A stretch of 64,000 nt of DNA from Streptomyces sp. NBC_01669 (GCF_026339735.1 NZ_JAPEQG010000001.1:7152501-7216500), one strand, 5' to 3'. Positions 1 to 7,566 are shown, counted from the first letter of the stretch. A program made the numbers and translations. The notes: generated from the sequence alone by a model not told the origin.

Positions 1-2
1 CC

Positions 3-170
3 GACGACCTGCTGCCGGCCGACAGGGCTCACCGCCAACTCTCCCTGGACCCGGGCGATTACCGTGCCCGTGCCGCCGAAGCCGCCGCGGACCGGGCCAG
101 GCGGCGCTTCGGACCCGAGGCCGTACATCCCGCCGCTCTGGCCGGCGAGCGACTCGGACCTCGGCGATGA
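3..170 (+). CDS. dinB: DNA polymerase IV (DinB-like), C-terminal fragment
   Basis: This is the last 55 codons of a gene that begins before the window. The frame opened by base 3 ends at TGA 168-170. The tail contains a stretch of the type DPGDYRARAAEAADRARRRF followed by GPEAVHPAAL. A basic helix followed by an RFGP-x-AV-x-PAAL tail is what the little-finger end of streptomycete Y-family polymerases looks like. Such enzymes perform error-prone translesion synthesis. Only the C-terminal end is visible, so no catalytic residue can be checked and the assignment rests on tail similarity recalled from the family. Confidence 0.6.
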   Translation, partial: DDLLPADRAHRQLSLDPGDYRARAAEAAADRARRRFGPEAVHPAALAGERLGPRR

Positions 171-388
171 GGATCCTCGGGGGCCGGACGCGACCGACCT
201 GTGGTCACGATCGCCCCGCCGGAGCGCACCGATGCCGTCTCCGCCCTGCAGCGCACGTTTTCGACGACGTGATACGTCCCCGGGCGAGGCGTGCACAGCT
301 GTACGCGGTCGTCGTGGATGATCGACCCGTTGCCTGACGTGTCGTCATATCGGGTTCGCGTGAACCTGGGATGATGCTGCGTCAGTTT
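171..388. other. Intergenic stretch without a recognisable gene
   Basis: After the polymerase stop codon there is a stretch of mostly high-GC sequence with no convincing start codon and ribosome-binding site and no codon bias of a gene in either strand. Near 370-388 it becomes more AT-rich as it enters the regulatory region of the lipase gene. I see no hairpin with a strong stem here. Confidence 0.4.
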
Positions 389-430
389 TTACTGACGCGT
401 AACTTCCCTCGCTACCTTACTCGCGCGTAA
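389..430. promoter_or_regulatory. Twin 14-bp palindromic sites upstream of lipase gene
   Basis: Two related dyads, TTACTGACGCGTAA at 389-402 and TTACTCGCGCGTAA at 417-430, share the form TTAC-N6-GTAA. They start 28 bp apart. They lie 125-165 bp upstream of the lipase start. Paired palindromes of this size are typical of dimeric TetR- or GntR-type repressor sites. No regulator gene lies adjacent, so the partner is unknown. Confidence 0.55.
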
Positions 431-453
431 TTTGGCATGAGCGCATAGAGCGT

Positions 454-492
454 GGTACCGAACATCGGTACGGAACGTCGGTACAGAACTTG
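454..492. repeat. Three tandem 13-bp repeats upstream of lipase gene
   Basis: Units at 454-466 (GGTACCGAACATC), 467-479 (GGTACGGAACGTC) and 480-492 (GGTACAGAACTTG) follow each other without gaps. The conserved core is GGTAC-N-GAAC. They end 61 bp before the lipase start codon, so they could overlap the promoter or be bound by an activator. Their regular 13-bp spacing places them on alternating sides of the helix over about 1.2 turns. Confidence 0.65.
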
Positions 493-553
493 TGGTCCGG
501 GCCGCAGGGCGCATTGACATCGCAACTCCCTTGAGCCGCAAGGAGACCACACG

Positions 554-1444
554 ATGCTGCCCTGGACACGTGCGCCGCGCACCCCACGTGCGCGGAGGAC
601 CCTCGCCGCACTGCTCCTCGCCGTCGCAGCGTTCGCCGCCCCCACGGCGACCGCCACCGCAGCCACCCCCGCCGCCACGGCCCCCTCCCGGGGCTGGAAC
701 GACTACTCCTGCAAACCCTCCGTAGCCCACCCCCGCCCCGTCGTCCTGGTCCACGGAACCTTCGGGAACTCGATCGACAACTGGCTCGTCCTCGCTCCGT
801 ACCTGGTCAACCGGGGCTACTGCGTCTACTCGCTCGACTACGGCCAACTGCCCGGCGTCCCGTTCTTCAACGGCCTCGGTCCGATCGACAAATCGGCCGG
901 GCAGCTCGCCACCTTCGTCGACCAGGTGCTCGCCGCCACCGGAGCGCCCAAGGCCGACATCGTCGGTCACTCCCAGGGCGGCATGATGCCCAACTACTAC
1001 CTGAAGTTCCTCGGCGGCGCCGCGAAGGTGAATGCCATGATCGGGCTCGCCCCCGACAACCACGGCACCACCCTCCTCGGGCTGACGAAACTGCTGCCGT
1101 ACTTCCCCGGCGCCGAGGACCTGCTGAACGCCGGCACGCCCGGTCTCGCGGACCAGGTCGCCGGATCCCCGTTCATCACCAAGCTCAACGCGGGCGGCGA
1201 CACCGTGCCCGGCGTGCGCTACACGGTCGTCGCGACCAAGTACGACGAGGTCGTGACCCCGTACCGCACGCAGTTCCTGGACGGGCCGAACGTACGCAAT
1301 GTCCTGCTCCAGGACCTGTGCCCGGTCGACCTGTCCGAGCATGTGGCGATCGGGACCGTGGACCGGATCGCGTACCACGAGGTGGCGAACGCCCTGGACC
1401 CGGCGCACGCCACCCCGACCACCTGCGCCTCGGCCATCGGCTGA
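554..1444 (+). CDS. Secreted alpha/beta-hydrolase, lipase class 2 type
   Basis: The 296-residue protein is predicted to be exported and to hydrolyse ester bonds of lipids. Residues 1 to about 37 form a Sec signal peptide with an arginine-rich start and an Ala-rich core. The mature part has the oxyanion-hole motif VVLVHGTFG (about 63-71) and the nucleophile elbow GHSQGG with Ser140. A likely acid (TKYDEVVTP) and His (LSEHVAIG) follow in the order Ser-Asp-His. Cysteines at both ends suggest disulfides. The length matches streptomycete and Bacillus LipA/EstA-type lipases. The ATG at 554 is preceded by AAGGAG at 540-545. It stands alone, converging on the LPMO gene, with twin palindromes and tandem repeats upstream suggesting strict regulation. 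Substrate chain length is not predictable. Confidence 0.88.
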   Translation: MLPWTRAPRTPRARRTLAALLLAVAAFAAPTATATAATPAATAPSRGWNDYSCKPSVAHPRPVVLVHGTFGNSIDNWLVLAPYLVNRGYCVYSLDYGQLPGVPFFNGLGPIDKSAGQLATFVDQVLAATGAPKADIVGHSQGGMMPNYYLKFLGGAAKVNAMIGLAPDNHGTTLLGLTKLLPYFPGAEDLLNAGTPGLADQVAGSPFITKLNAGGDTVPGVRYTVVATKYDEVVTPYRTQFLDGPNVRNVLLQDLCPVDLSEHVAIGTVDRIAYHEVANALDPAHATPTTCASAIG

Positions 1445-1450
1445 GGTCTT

Positions 1451-1496
1451 TCGTTCGGATCATGCCGGACCCGCGAGCCCGTCATGATCCGAACGA
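1451..1496. terminator. Bidirectional hairpin between lipase and LPMO genes
   Basis: A perfect 14-bp inverted repeat (TCGTTCGGATCATG at 1451-1464 and its complement at 1483-1496) encloses an 18-nt loop. It lies 7 bp after the lipase stop. The last dozen codons of the opposing LPMO frame are encoded by this hairpin, which suggests that the LPMO gene lost its natural end. Confidence 0.75.
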
Positions 1497-1999
1497 GGGG
1501 CCGTGGCAAAGGGCTTCGCCTCCAGGTCCGACCATTTCAGGGGTTTCGCCGGGTCGTAGCCGGCCCTGGTGAGATACAGCTCGAAGGTGCCCCTGTGCGG
1601 TGCCGTGGCCCGGAAGCGGAAGGTGTGGGTGCCCGCCTTCATCTTCGTCGCCGGCCAGTCGGCGCGCGGCAGATCGAGCCCCTTGAACTTGTCGTTGCCC
1701 GCACTGCACAGTTTGCCGTCCGGGATCAACTGCCGGTGCTGTCCTGCCGCGTTGGCGATGTTGACTCCGTTCCAGTCGTACAGCGCCTGCGTCCCGCCCG
1801 CCGCGACCGCGGCCACGCACGCAGCCCACTTCGGGTGCTCGGGCCCCTCGGCGAAGCAGGCGGAGACCCGGCTGACCGGATCCGTCAGCGAACCATGGGC
1901 GGCGGACGGCGCCGCGGCGAGACCCGTCAGCGCGAGCGGCGCCGCGCCGAGCGCGACGATTGCGGCGGCCTTGCGGCGGGCGGTCCTGATCACGGCCAT
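1460..1999 (-). CDS. AA10 lytic polysaccharide monooxygenase, C-terminally truncated
   Basis: AA10 LPMOs are copper enzymes that oxidatively cleave chitin or cellulose outside the cell. The 179-residue product has a signal peptide ending at SAA, so His35 becomes the mature N-terminus and first ligand of the copper histidine brace. The second brace residue is His135 in TAPHRGTF. The family sequence is clear up to about residue 165 (KWSDLEAKPF). It then changes abruptly into a 14-residue tail encoded by the terminator hairpin. The usual final 50-60 residues, which carry the last core strands and the axial Phe of the copper site, are absent. ATG 1997-1999 is preceded by AAGGAGAG. It is probably an inactive remnant, although the signal peptide and both His remain. 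Confidence 0.8.
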   Translation of the reverse strand: MAVIRTARRKAAAIVALGAAPLALTGLAAAPSAAHGSLTDPVSRVSACFAEGPEHPKWAACVAAVAAGGTQALYDWNGVNIANAAGQHRQLIPDGKLCSAGNDKFKGLDLPRADWPATKMKAGTHTFRFRATAPHRGTFELYLTRAGYDPAKPLKWSDLEAKPFATAPRSDHDGLAGPA

Positions 2000-2285
2000 G
2001 GTGGCGTCTCTCCTTCGGCGGTCCACGTGGGGGCAGGGAGAAGCTAGCCGTTCGGCTGCCCGAAACAGGGCGTGGAAAAGGGAACTTGGCGATCGTTATG
2101 GCCGGCTTATGGGGCCGCTCAGCAGCGATTAAGAACACGCGGGTCAGGGGGTACGGCCGAGGGGGACACCGCCGCGTCCCGCCGCGGCGCTCGCGCCACG
2201 GTCCGGGGCGGCGATGCGGCCCTCTCCGTACGTGCACGAGGGACCCACCCGTAGGTCATGGCCGGGGTCCTCGTACGGTGCTTCC

Positions 2286-2750
2286 ATGACCGCCGACACG
2301 TCCGACGAGATCCGCCTCGCCGCCCCGGCCGACGTCCCCGACGTACGGGACGTCACCGATGCCGCCTACCGGCACTACATCGCGCGCATCGGCGTCGTCC
2401 CCGCACCCATGCGTGCGGACCACGCGGCGGATGTGGCGGCGGGCCGGGTGTACGTGACGGGGGACCCGGACGTCATCGGCGTCCTGGTCCTCGTCCCGCA
2501 CGAGGACCACCTCTTCCTGGAGTCCGTCGCCGTCCACCCGGACGCGGCCGGCCGGGGAGTCGGCCGACGGCTGCTCGCCTTCGTGGACGCGCACGCCCGC
2601 AGCCTCGGCCTTCCCGAGATCCGCCTCTACACCAACGCGCTGATGTGGGAGAACCAGAAGATCTACCCGCGCTACGGGTACGAACTGGTGGAGCGGCGCG
2701 TGGACGGCGTCTACGACAGGTTCCACTACCGCAAGCGGCTGACGCGCTGA
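2286..2750 (+). CDS. GNAT family N-acetyltransferase
   Basis: The 154-residue protein fits a single GNAT domain that transfers an acetyl group from acetyl-CoA to an amine. The acetyl-CoA pyrophosphate loop (motif A) is GRGVGRRLL, in the expected Q/R-x-x-G-x-G/A form, followed by the helix and a C-terminal NQKIYPRYGYE motif typical of the fold. No Shine-Dalgarno sequence is visible. Instead TACGGT at 2274-2279 sits 6 nt before ATG 2286, the layout of a leaderless transcript. It precedes the methyltransferase fusion by 51 bp on the same strand and may be cotranscribed. Substrate unknown. Confidence 0.85.
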   Translation: MTADTSDEIRLAAPADVPDVRDVTDAAYRHYIARIGVVPAPMRADHAADVAAGRVYVTGDPDVIGVLVLVPHEDHLFLESVAVHPDAAGRGVGRRLLAFVDAHARSLGLPEIRLYTNALMWENQKIYPRYGYELVERRVDGVYDRFHYRKRLTR

Positions 2751-2801
2751 CCGGCCGATCGACTGATCGACTGTGTCAGTGGTGGCTGAGACGATCGACG
2801 C

Positions 2802-4280
2802 ATGACGACGATCGACTGGGACTCCGCCGCCGACTCCTTCGACGAGGAGCCCGACCACGGGCTGCTCGATCCGGTGGTCCGGCACGCATGGGCGCAGCGC
2901 CTGGAGAACTGGCTGCCCGGGGGCCGTTCCGAGGTGCTCGACCTGGGGTGCGGCACCGGAAGTCTGGCGCTGGTCGTCGCCGGGCAGGGCCACCGGGTCA
3001 CCGCGGTCGACCGGTCGCCGCGCATGGTCGAGCAGGCGCGGGCCAAGCTTGCCGGGACGGGCACCGAGGTGCTCGTCGGGGACGCGGCCCGACCACCGGT
3101 CGGGAAGCAGCAGTTCGACGTGATCATGGCCCGCCATGTGGTGTGGCTGCTGCCCGATCCCGAGGCCGCCCTGCGCCACTGGTTCGGTCTGCTGCGGCCC
3201 GGCGGGCGGCTGCTGCTGATCGAGGGGGTGTGGGGCGGGGTGGGCCTCTCCGCCGCGCGACTGACGGCACTGCTCACCCCGTTCACCGAGCGCATCCACC
3301 ACGAGCGGCTCTCCGGCGACCCGAACCTGTGGGGCAAGCAGGTCGACGACGACCGGTACGCGCTGGTGGCGCGCGCCGAGCCGCCGCACCGGCACGCCGA
3401 GATCGTCGATGTGCATCTGATCCTGCGCCGCGGCCCCGACGTCCTGCTCGCCCGCCGCGCCGGCACGGGATACGCGGACGGGCTGTTCAACGGTCCGTCC
3501 GGACATGTGGAGGACGGCGAGGACGTCCGCGAGGCGATGATCCGCGAGGCCGCCGAGGAGATCGGTCTCGCGCTGGACCCGGACGAGCTGCGGGTCGCCC
3601 TGGTCATGCAGCACCGGGGTCCCGGCGGCAGTCCCCGGACCGGCTGGTTCTTCGAGGCGGAGTACGACCCGGCCCGCCCGCCGTACAACCGCGAACCGGA
3701 GAAGTGCTCGGAGCTCGCCTGGTTCCCGCTGGACGCCCTGCCCGACGACATGGTCGCGTACTGCCGTGCGGGGCTGGACGGTTACCGGGCGGGGGAGCAC
3801 TTCCTGATCCACTGGCACGAGGACGGCGACACCGTGGCGTACCAGCCGCACGGCATCCGCCGCGCGGTCCCGCTGCGGTCCGGCGGGTCCGGTACGGGCG
3901 GGGTGCACCACATCGAGCTGTGGGTGCCCGATCTGGCGGTGGCCGAGGCGGGGTGGGGCTGGCTCCTCGGTGAGCTGGGCCATGTCCCGTACCAGAGGTG
4001 GGAGCACGGCCGCAGTTGGCGGCGCGGTGACACCTATCTGGTGATCGAGCAGTCACCGGCCCTGGCCCCGGAACCGCACGACCGGCTCCGCCCCGGCCTC
4101 AACCACCTGGCGTTCCACCTCCGGGACCGGGCCACGCTGGACGCGCTGGTGGCGCGGGCCCCGGAGCACGGCTGGCGGCTGCTGTTCGCGGACCGCCATC
4201 CGTACGCGGGCGGCGACGGGCACTGCGCCGCCTATCTGGAGGACACGGCGGGGTACGAGGTGGAGCTCGTGGTGCGTTAG
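2802..4280 (+). CDS. Trifunctional SAM methyltransferase / Nudix hydrolase / VOC protein
   Basis: One 492-residue frame joins three enzyme folds. Residues 1 to about 190 are a class I SAM-dependent methyltransferase with motif I VLDLGCGTGS and a VTAVDRS acidic loop. Residues about 190-345 are a Nudix hydrolase with a full Nudix box (GHVEDGEDVREAMIREAAEE plus IGL), which hydrolyses nucleoside diphosphate-linked substrates. Residues about 366-492 are a VOC (glyoxalase/bleomycin-resistance) module beginning HHIELWVPDL and ending with a conserved YEVELV strand. The joins are smooth and each module keeps its key residues, so it is a real fusion rather than an assembly artefact. It converges on the DUF402 gene and their stop codons overlap. 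The common substrate, if any, is unknown. A role in metabolite repair or antibiotic self-protection is only a guess. Confidence 0.85.
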   Translation: MTTIDWDSAADSFDEEPDHGLLDPVVRHAWAQRLENWLPGGRSEVLDLGCGTGSLALVVAGQGHRVTAVDRSPRMVEQARAKLAGTGTEVLVGDAARPPVGKQQFDVIMARHVVWLLPDPEAALRHWFGLLRPGGRLLLIEGVWGGVGLSAARLTALLTPFTERIHHERLSGDPNLWGKQVDDDRYALVARAEPPHRHAEIVDVHLILRRGPDVLLARRAGTGYADGLFNGPSGHVEDGEDVREAMIREAAEEIGLALDPDELRVALVMQHRGPGGSPRTGWFFEAEYDPARPPYNREPEKCSELAWFPLDALPDDMVAYCRAGLDGYRAGEHFLIHWHEDGDTVAYQPHGIRRAVPLRSGGSGTGGVHHIELWVPDLAVAEAGWGWLLGELGHVPYQRWEHGRSWRRGDTYLVIEQSPALAPEPHDRLRPGLNHLAFHLRDRATLDALVARAPEHGWRLLFADRHPYAGGDGHCAAYLEDTAGYEVELVVR

Positions 4281-4786
4281 CGTCCGTCGCCGGACGGGCG
4301 CGACGGTGCCAGCAGCCCCGCGAGCCCGCCCGCGAGGGCGAGGCGTTCCAGCTCGTCCAGCGCCCGGCGGGCGGCATCCGCCGCGTCGGGATCGTGTGCG
4401 GCCAGTCCGCTCTCCTCGAACTCGTCCTCGTCCAGCCGCAGTACGGAGCAGCCGTCCGCGGACACCCACAGATCGAGATCCAGGTCCTCGACCAGCAGCT
4501 CCCCGTCGCCCAGCACTGCGGGCCGGGTGATGTCGCAGTACCAGCCCTTCAGTGTCCCCTCGCCGGTGCGGACCTCCTTCACCGCGAACCATCGGTCGCG
4601 CCAGTAGTGTTCGGTGAAGACATCGCCCGGCTCGAACCGTACGAAGCCGAAGTCGCGCACACCCGGTGCGGCCCACGGTGCGGTCACCGTCACCCGGGTG
4701 CCGTCGTCGCCCACGAGCTCCGCCGGGTAACGGATCTTCGTCCGCCCCGCCTTGACCAGGACGACCTCAACCGATGTTGTGGACAT
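4277..4786 (-). CDS. DUF402 domain protein, FomD-like
   Basis: The 169-residue protein has the DUF402 core with EPGDVFTEHYWRDRWF and GWYCDITRPA, the latter followed by acidic LDLDLWV. In this family (for example FomD and bacterial nucleoside diphosphatases) conserved Asp, Glu, Arg and Tyr residues bind divalent metal and a nucleotide phosphate. That suggests phosphohydrolase activity. ATG at 4784-4786 is preceded by CGGAGGTG. Its start overlaps the end of the upstream acetyltransferase gene by 20 bp, indicating translational coupling. The C-terminal 40 residues are an Ala/Leu-rich helix. The substrate is not known. Confidence 0.8.
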   Translation of the reverse strand: MSTTSVEVVLVKAGRTKIRYPAELVGDDGTRVTVTAPWAAPGVRDFGFVRFEPGDVFTEHYWRDRWFAVKEVRTGEGTLKGWYCDITRPAVLGDGELLVEDLDLDLWVSADGCSVLRLDEDEFEESGLAAHDPDAADAARRALDELERLALAGGLAGLLAPSRPSGDGR

Positions 4787-5687
4787 GGCGCACCTCCGTG
4801 GCGCAGATCCGGTAGCCGAACCATGTGTTGATGGCCAGCATCGGGCCGTTGTCCGCGTCATTGCCGGTGTACGCGTCCGTGTAGCCGGCCGCGCGTGCGC
4901 GGTGCAGCGAGTCGGTCTTGGCGAGCTTCGCCAGACCCCGGTTGCGGTACGCCCTGCGGGTGCCGGTCATCCCCGACCAGTAGCGGGTCAGGCCGTCGGT
5001 GTTCGCCGCGCTGAAGGCCGCCACCTCGCCGTCCACCACAGCGACCGAGGTGAGCTCCCGGTCCAGACCGGGGTTGTTCCAGGTGTTCCGCAGCCAGTCC
5101 TCGTAGTCCGAGAGTTCGGCCGGGGTGTCGCTCGGCTCGTCCGCCGTGGTCTCCGCGTCCGCCTCGAACAGGGGCCGCGGGTCGTCCGCGAAGTCCGCGG
5201 CGGTCCGCAGCTCCACACCGGACGGAGGGTCCTGACGGGGCGGCAGCGTGCCGTGTGCGAGGTCGAGATGGAGGAAGTGCGCCGGACGGCTCGGCGTATA
5301 CCCGCGCTTCTCGGCGAAGACCCGGTTCGCCGGCTCGTCGAGCACCCAGGTGTAGATGGCGACAGCCCCCTCCCCGGCCAGATACTCCTCAGCGGTGCGC
5401 ACCAGCAGCGAGCCTGCGCCGCGGCCCACCCGGTGGGGGTGCGTGTACGGATTGCAGAAACCCTGGCCGGGCTCCGGGCTGTCATGGACGATGCCGACCT
5501 GAGCGGTGCCGATGATCTCCCCGTCCTCCTCGGCGACCAGCAGCCTGTACCGCCTGTCGGGATGGGCGTTGACCTGTTCGAAGGCAACCTGCTCAGGAGT
5601 CGTCACCATGTACGGAAGTGCGGCGCGCCGCACCCGTACCCACGCCTCGGCGTCGGTGGGCACGAAGTCGCGAACGATCACAGTCAT
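4767..5687 (-). CDS. Tandem GNAT acetyltransferase
   Basis: The 306-residue product contains two GNAT-like halves. The N-terminal half (about 1-150) has a GRGAGSLLV acetyl-CoA loop. The C-terminal half (about 155-306) has GTRRAYRNRGLAKLAKTDSL followed by TGNDADNGPMLAINTWFGYR, typical of GNAT domains acting on amines. ATG 5685-5687 is supported by TAACGT on the minus strand 7 nt upstream, again a leaderless arrangement. The gene is divergent from the GntR regulator at 5757 with a 69-bp gap, so the regulator may control it. The 3' end overlaps the DUF402 gene, so the two form an operon. Confidence 0.82.
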   Translation of the reverse strand: MTVIVRDFVPTDAEAWVRVRRAALPYMVTTPEQVAFEQVNAHPDRRYRLLVAEEDGEIIGTAQVGIVHDSPEPGQGFCNPYTHPHRVGRGAGSLLVRTAEEYLAGEGAVAIYTWVLDEPANRVFAEKRGYTPSRPAHFLHLDLAHGTLPPRQDPPSGVELRTAADFADDPRPLFEADAETTADEPSDTPAELSDYEDWLRNTWNNPGLDRELTSVAVVDGEVAAFSAANTDGLTRYWSGMTGTRRAYRNRGLAKLAKTDSLHRARAAGYTDAYTGNDADNGPMLAINTWFGYRICATEVRHVHNIG

Positions 5688-5756
5688 GCGGCGGACGTTA
5701 CGGGGAGAACCGGCCCGGTCGCCTCCGAATTTCCGGCGGTGGGGGAGAATCGGGCC

Positions 5757-6131
5757 GTGACTTTGAAGATCGCTCTCGATCCCGACTCCGGCACCGCCCC
5801 CTACGAGCAACTGCGCACGCAGATCTCCGAACTGGCGCGGTCCGGCGCGCTGCCCGTCGGCTACAGACTCCCGACCGTACGCGGCTTCGCCGAGGAGCTC
5901 GGCCTCGCCGCGAACACGGTGGCCAAGGCGTACCGGACCCTGGAGGCGGACGGGGTGATCGAGACCCGCGGACGGAACGGTACGTTCGTCGCTGCCGCGG
6001 GGGATGCGGCGGAGCGGAAGGCCGCGGAGGCGGCGCGGGAGTACGCGGACCAGGTGAGGCGGCTCGGGTTGTCGCGTACGACGGCGGCGTCGCTGGCGCA
6101 GGATGCGGTGCGGGCGGCGTACGAGGAGTGA
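5757..6131 (+). CDS. GntR regulator, YtrA-type
   Basis: The 124-residue protein has a winged helix-turn-helix at about 10-75 (PYEQLRTQISELARSGALPV, then GLAANTVAKAYRTLEADGVI) and a short C-terminal helical tail. This size defines the YtrA subfamily, whose members lack a large ligand domain and often control adjacent ABC transporters or their own operon. GTG 5757 is chosen because GAGAAT lies 6 nt upstream and the family start aligns there. A GGGGGAG stretch could also serve as a weak ribosome site. It is divergent from the GNAT/DUF402 operon. No ABC transporter is adjacent, which is unusual for this subfamily. Confidence 0.85.
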   Translation: MTLKIALDPDSGTAPYEQLRTQISELARSGALPVGYRLPTVRGFAEELGLAANTVAKAYRTLEADGVIETRGRNGTFVAAAGDAAERKAAEAAREYADQVRRLGLSRTTAASLAQDAVRAAYEE

Positions 6132-6182
6132 CCGCGGCCGTCCGGTCCGGTGGCCTTTCGTGTCCTCAAGGGCGCGAGAACC

Positions 6183-6215
6183 AAGCCCGTCCGGCGATCG
6201 AGGACAGACGGGCTT
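6183..6215 (+). terminator. Hairpin after the GntR gene
   Basis: AAGCCCGTC at 6183-6191 pairs with GACGGGCTT at 6207-6215, giving a 9-bp stem with a 15-nt loop. The loop contains the streptomycete intergenic word CCGTCCGGCGATCGAGGAC, which recurs at 57541-57559. The MITE sits directly against its 3' side. Confidence 0.6.
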
Positions 6216-6216
6216 A

Positions 6217-6374
6217 GACCGACCGGCAAATGGAGGGCGGCGTCGCGGGGTCTGGCACGCACATCTGCGGCGTTGTCGTCAGTCAACAACGCTCCGCGTT
6301 GCCTCCCTCCTCCGCCTTGCAGCTGCACGCACCAGACCCCGCTCCTTCTCCCACCCTCCATTTGCCGGTCGGTC
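6217..6374. mobile_element. 158-bp MITE with perfect 21-bp terminal inverted repeats
   Basis: The left end (6217-6237, beginning GACCGACCGGCAAATGG) is repeated exactly, inverted, at 6354-6374. TTA occurs directly on both sides (6214-6216 and 6375-6377) and reads as a 3-bp target duplication. Inside are a second inverted pair, GCGGGGTCTGG at 6245-6255 and its complement at 6332-6342, and a central imperfect dyad with GCGTTGT and ACAACGC arms. The whole element can therefore fold into one long hairpin. It encodes no credible protein. It lies between the converging GntR and AAA genes and ends 13 bp before the AAA stop codon. The mobilising transposase is not in the window. Confidence 0.75.
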
Positions 6375-6389
6375 TTACGGGCGGAACCC

Positions 6390-7484
6390 TCAGAGATACA
6401 GGCCCGCGTCCGCCCCCGCGTCCTGCTTCGGCACCGAGGCAGGACCGGTGCCACGGCGCAGCGCGTACAGCTCGGCCAGCGTCGCGCCCTCCCGGCGGAG
6501 TCCCTCCTCCGAGCCCAGCCAGGCCACCGCCTCCTGGTGCGTCAGTGAGCCCACCTCGATGCGGGCCAGGCAGCGGCCGGGCCTGACGACCGCCGGGTGG
6601 AGCCGCTCCAGGTCCTCATTGGTCGTCACGCCCACCAGCACATTGCGGCCCTGGCCCAGCAGCCCGTCGGTGAGGTTCAGCAGGCGGGACAGCGCCTGGC
6701 CCGCGGTGTGCTTGGCCTCGCCGCGGATCAGTTCGTCGCAGTCCTCCAGGAGCAGCAGCCGCCACCTGCTCTTCGCCGTGCCGTCGTCCTCGCCGATCGC
6801 GATGTCCATCAGATAGCCGACATCGTTGAAGAGCCGCTCCGGGTCGAGTACGCAGTCGACCTGGCACCAATCCCGCCAGGACCGGGCCAGCGTGCGCAGC
6901 GCGGACGTCTTGCCGGTGCCGGGCGGGCCGTGAAGCAGGAGCAGCCGGCCCGCGATGTCGTCCGGTGTCACCTTCATCAGCCGGTCCATGGCCTCGGCCA
7001 CCGGCGCCGTGTAGTTGCTGCGCACCTCGTCCCATGTACCGGCCGCGATCTGCCGGGTGGTGCGGTGCGGGCCGCGGCGCGGCGAGACGTACCAGAAGCC
7101 CATCGTCACGTTCTCGGGCTGTGGTTCCGGTTCGTCCTGGGCACCGTCCGTCGCCTGGCCGAGAATCTTCTGCGCCAGCTCGGCGGTGGTCGCGGTGACG
7201 GTGACGTCGGCGCCGCGGTTCCACCGCGAGATGAGGAGCGTCCAGCCCTCCCCCTCGGCGAGGGTCGCGCTGCGGTCTTCGTCGCGGGCGGCGCGCAGCA
7301 CCTTGGCGGCAGGCGGCAGCAGCGTCGCCCCGGACTTCACCCGGTCGAGGGAGGAACTGTGGGAGTACGGCTGCTCGCCCGTCGCGAAGCGGCCGAGGAA
7401 CAGCGCGTCGACGACATCGGCCGGGGAATCGCTGTCGTCGACGGTGAGCCGGATCGGAAGAGCGGACTCAGGGTTGGCAGACAT
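6390..7484 (-). CDS. AAA ATPase, DUF5925-type
   Basis: The 364-residue protein has a variable N-terminal part of about 170 residues and a C-terminal AAA module. The module carries Walker A GPPGTGKTSAL, Walker B LLLLEDCDEL, sensor-1-like VGVTTNED and an arginine-finger region HPAVVRPGRCL. It resembles actinobacterial AAA proteins annotated with DUF5925. These are related to FtsH/CDC48-type ATPases but lack a protease domain. It is a single-copy orphan here. I chose ATG 7482-7484, while another ATG lies three codons upstream. Neither has a clear Shine-Dalgarno sequence. Cellular partner unknown. Confidence 0.78.
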   Translation of the reverse strand: MSANPESALPIRLTVDDSDSPADVVDALFLGRFATGEQPYSHSSSLDRVKSGATLLPPAAKVLRAARDEDRSATLAEGEGWTLLISRWNRGADVTVTATTAELAQKILGQATDGAQDEPEPQPENVTMGFWYVSPRRGPHRTTRQIAAGTWDEVRSNYTAPVAEAMDRLMKVTPDDIAGRLLLLHGPPGTGKTSALRTLARSWRDWCQVDCVLDPERLFNDVGYLMDIAIGEDDGTAKSRWRLLLLEDCDELIRGEAKHTAGQALSRLLNLTDGLLGQGRNVLVGVTTNEDLERLHPAVVRPGRCLARIEVGSLTHQEAVAWLGSEEGLRREGATLAELYALRRGTGPASVPKQDAGADAGLYL

Positions 7485-7566
7485 GGCGCCCATGATCCGG
7501 CACAGGGGCACCCGGCGCACCCAGGTTTCGCCACCTTCTGCCGCCCGTCCGACCGGCCCGCATCGC

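Noticed and set aside
2256..4007. Long minus-strand frame opposite the fusion enzyme
   Set aside because: The plus strand carries the GNAT and methyltransferase motifs; the opposite frame has none.
5861..6454. Minus-strand frame running through the MITE
   Set aside because: It crosses three unrelated units (GntR antisense, MITE, AAA end). Codon use is not that of a gene.
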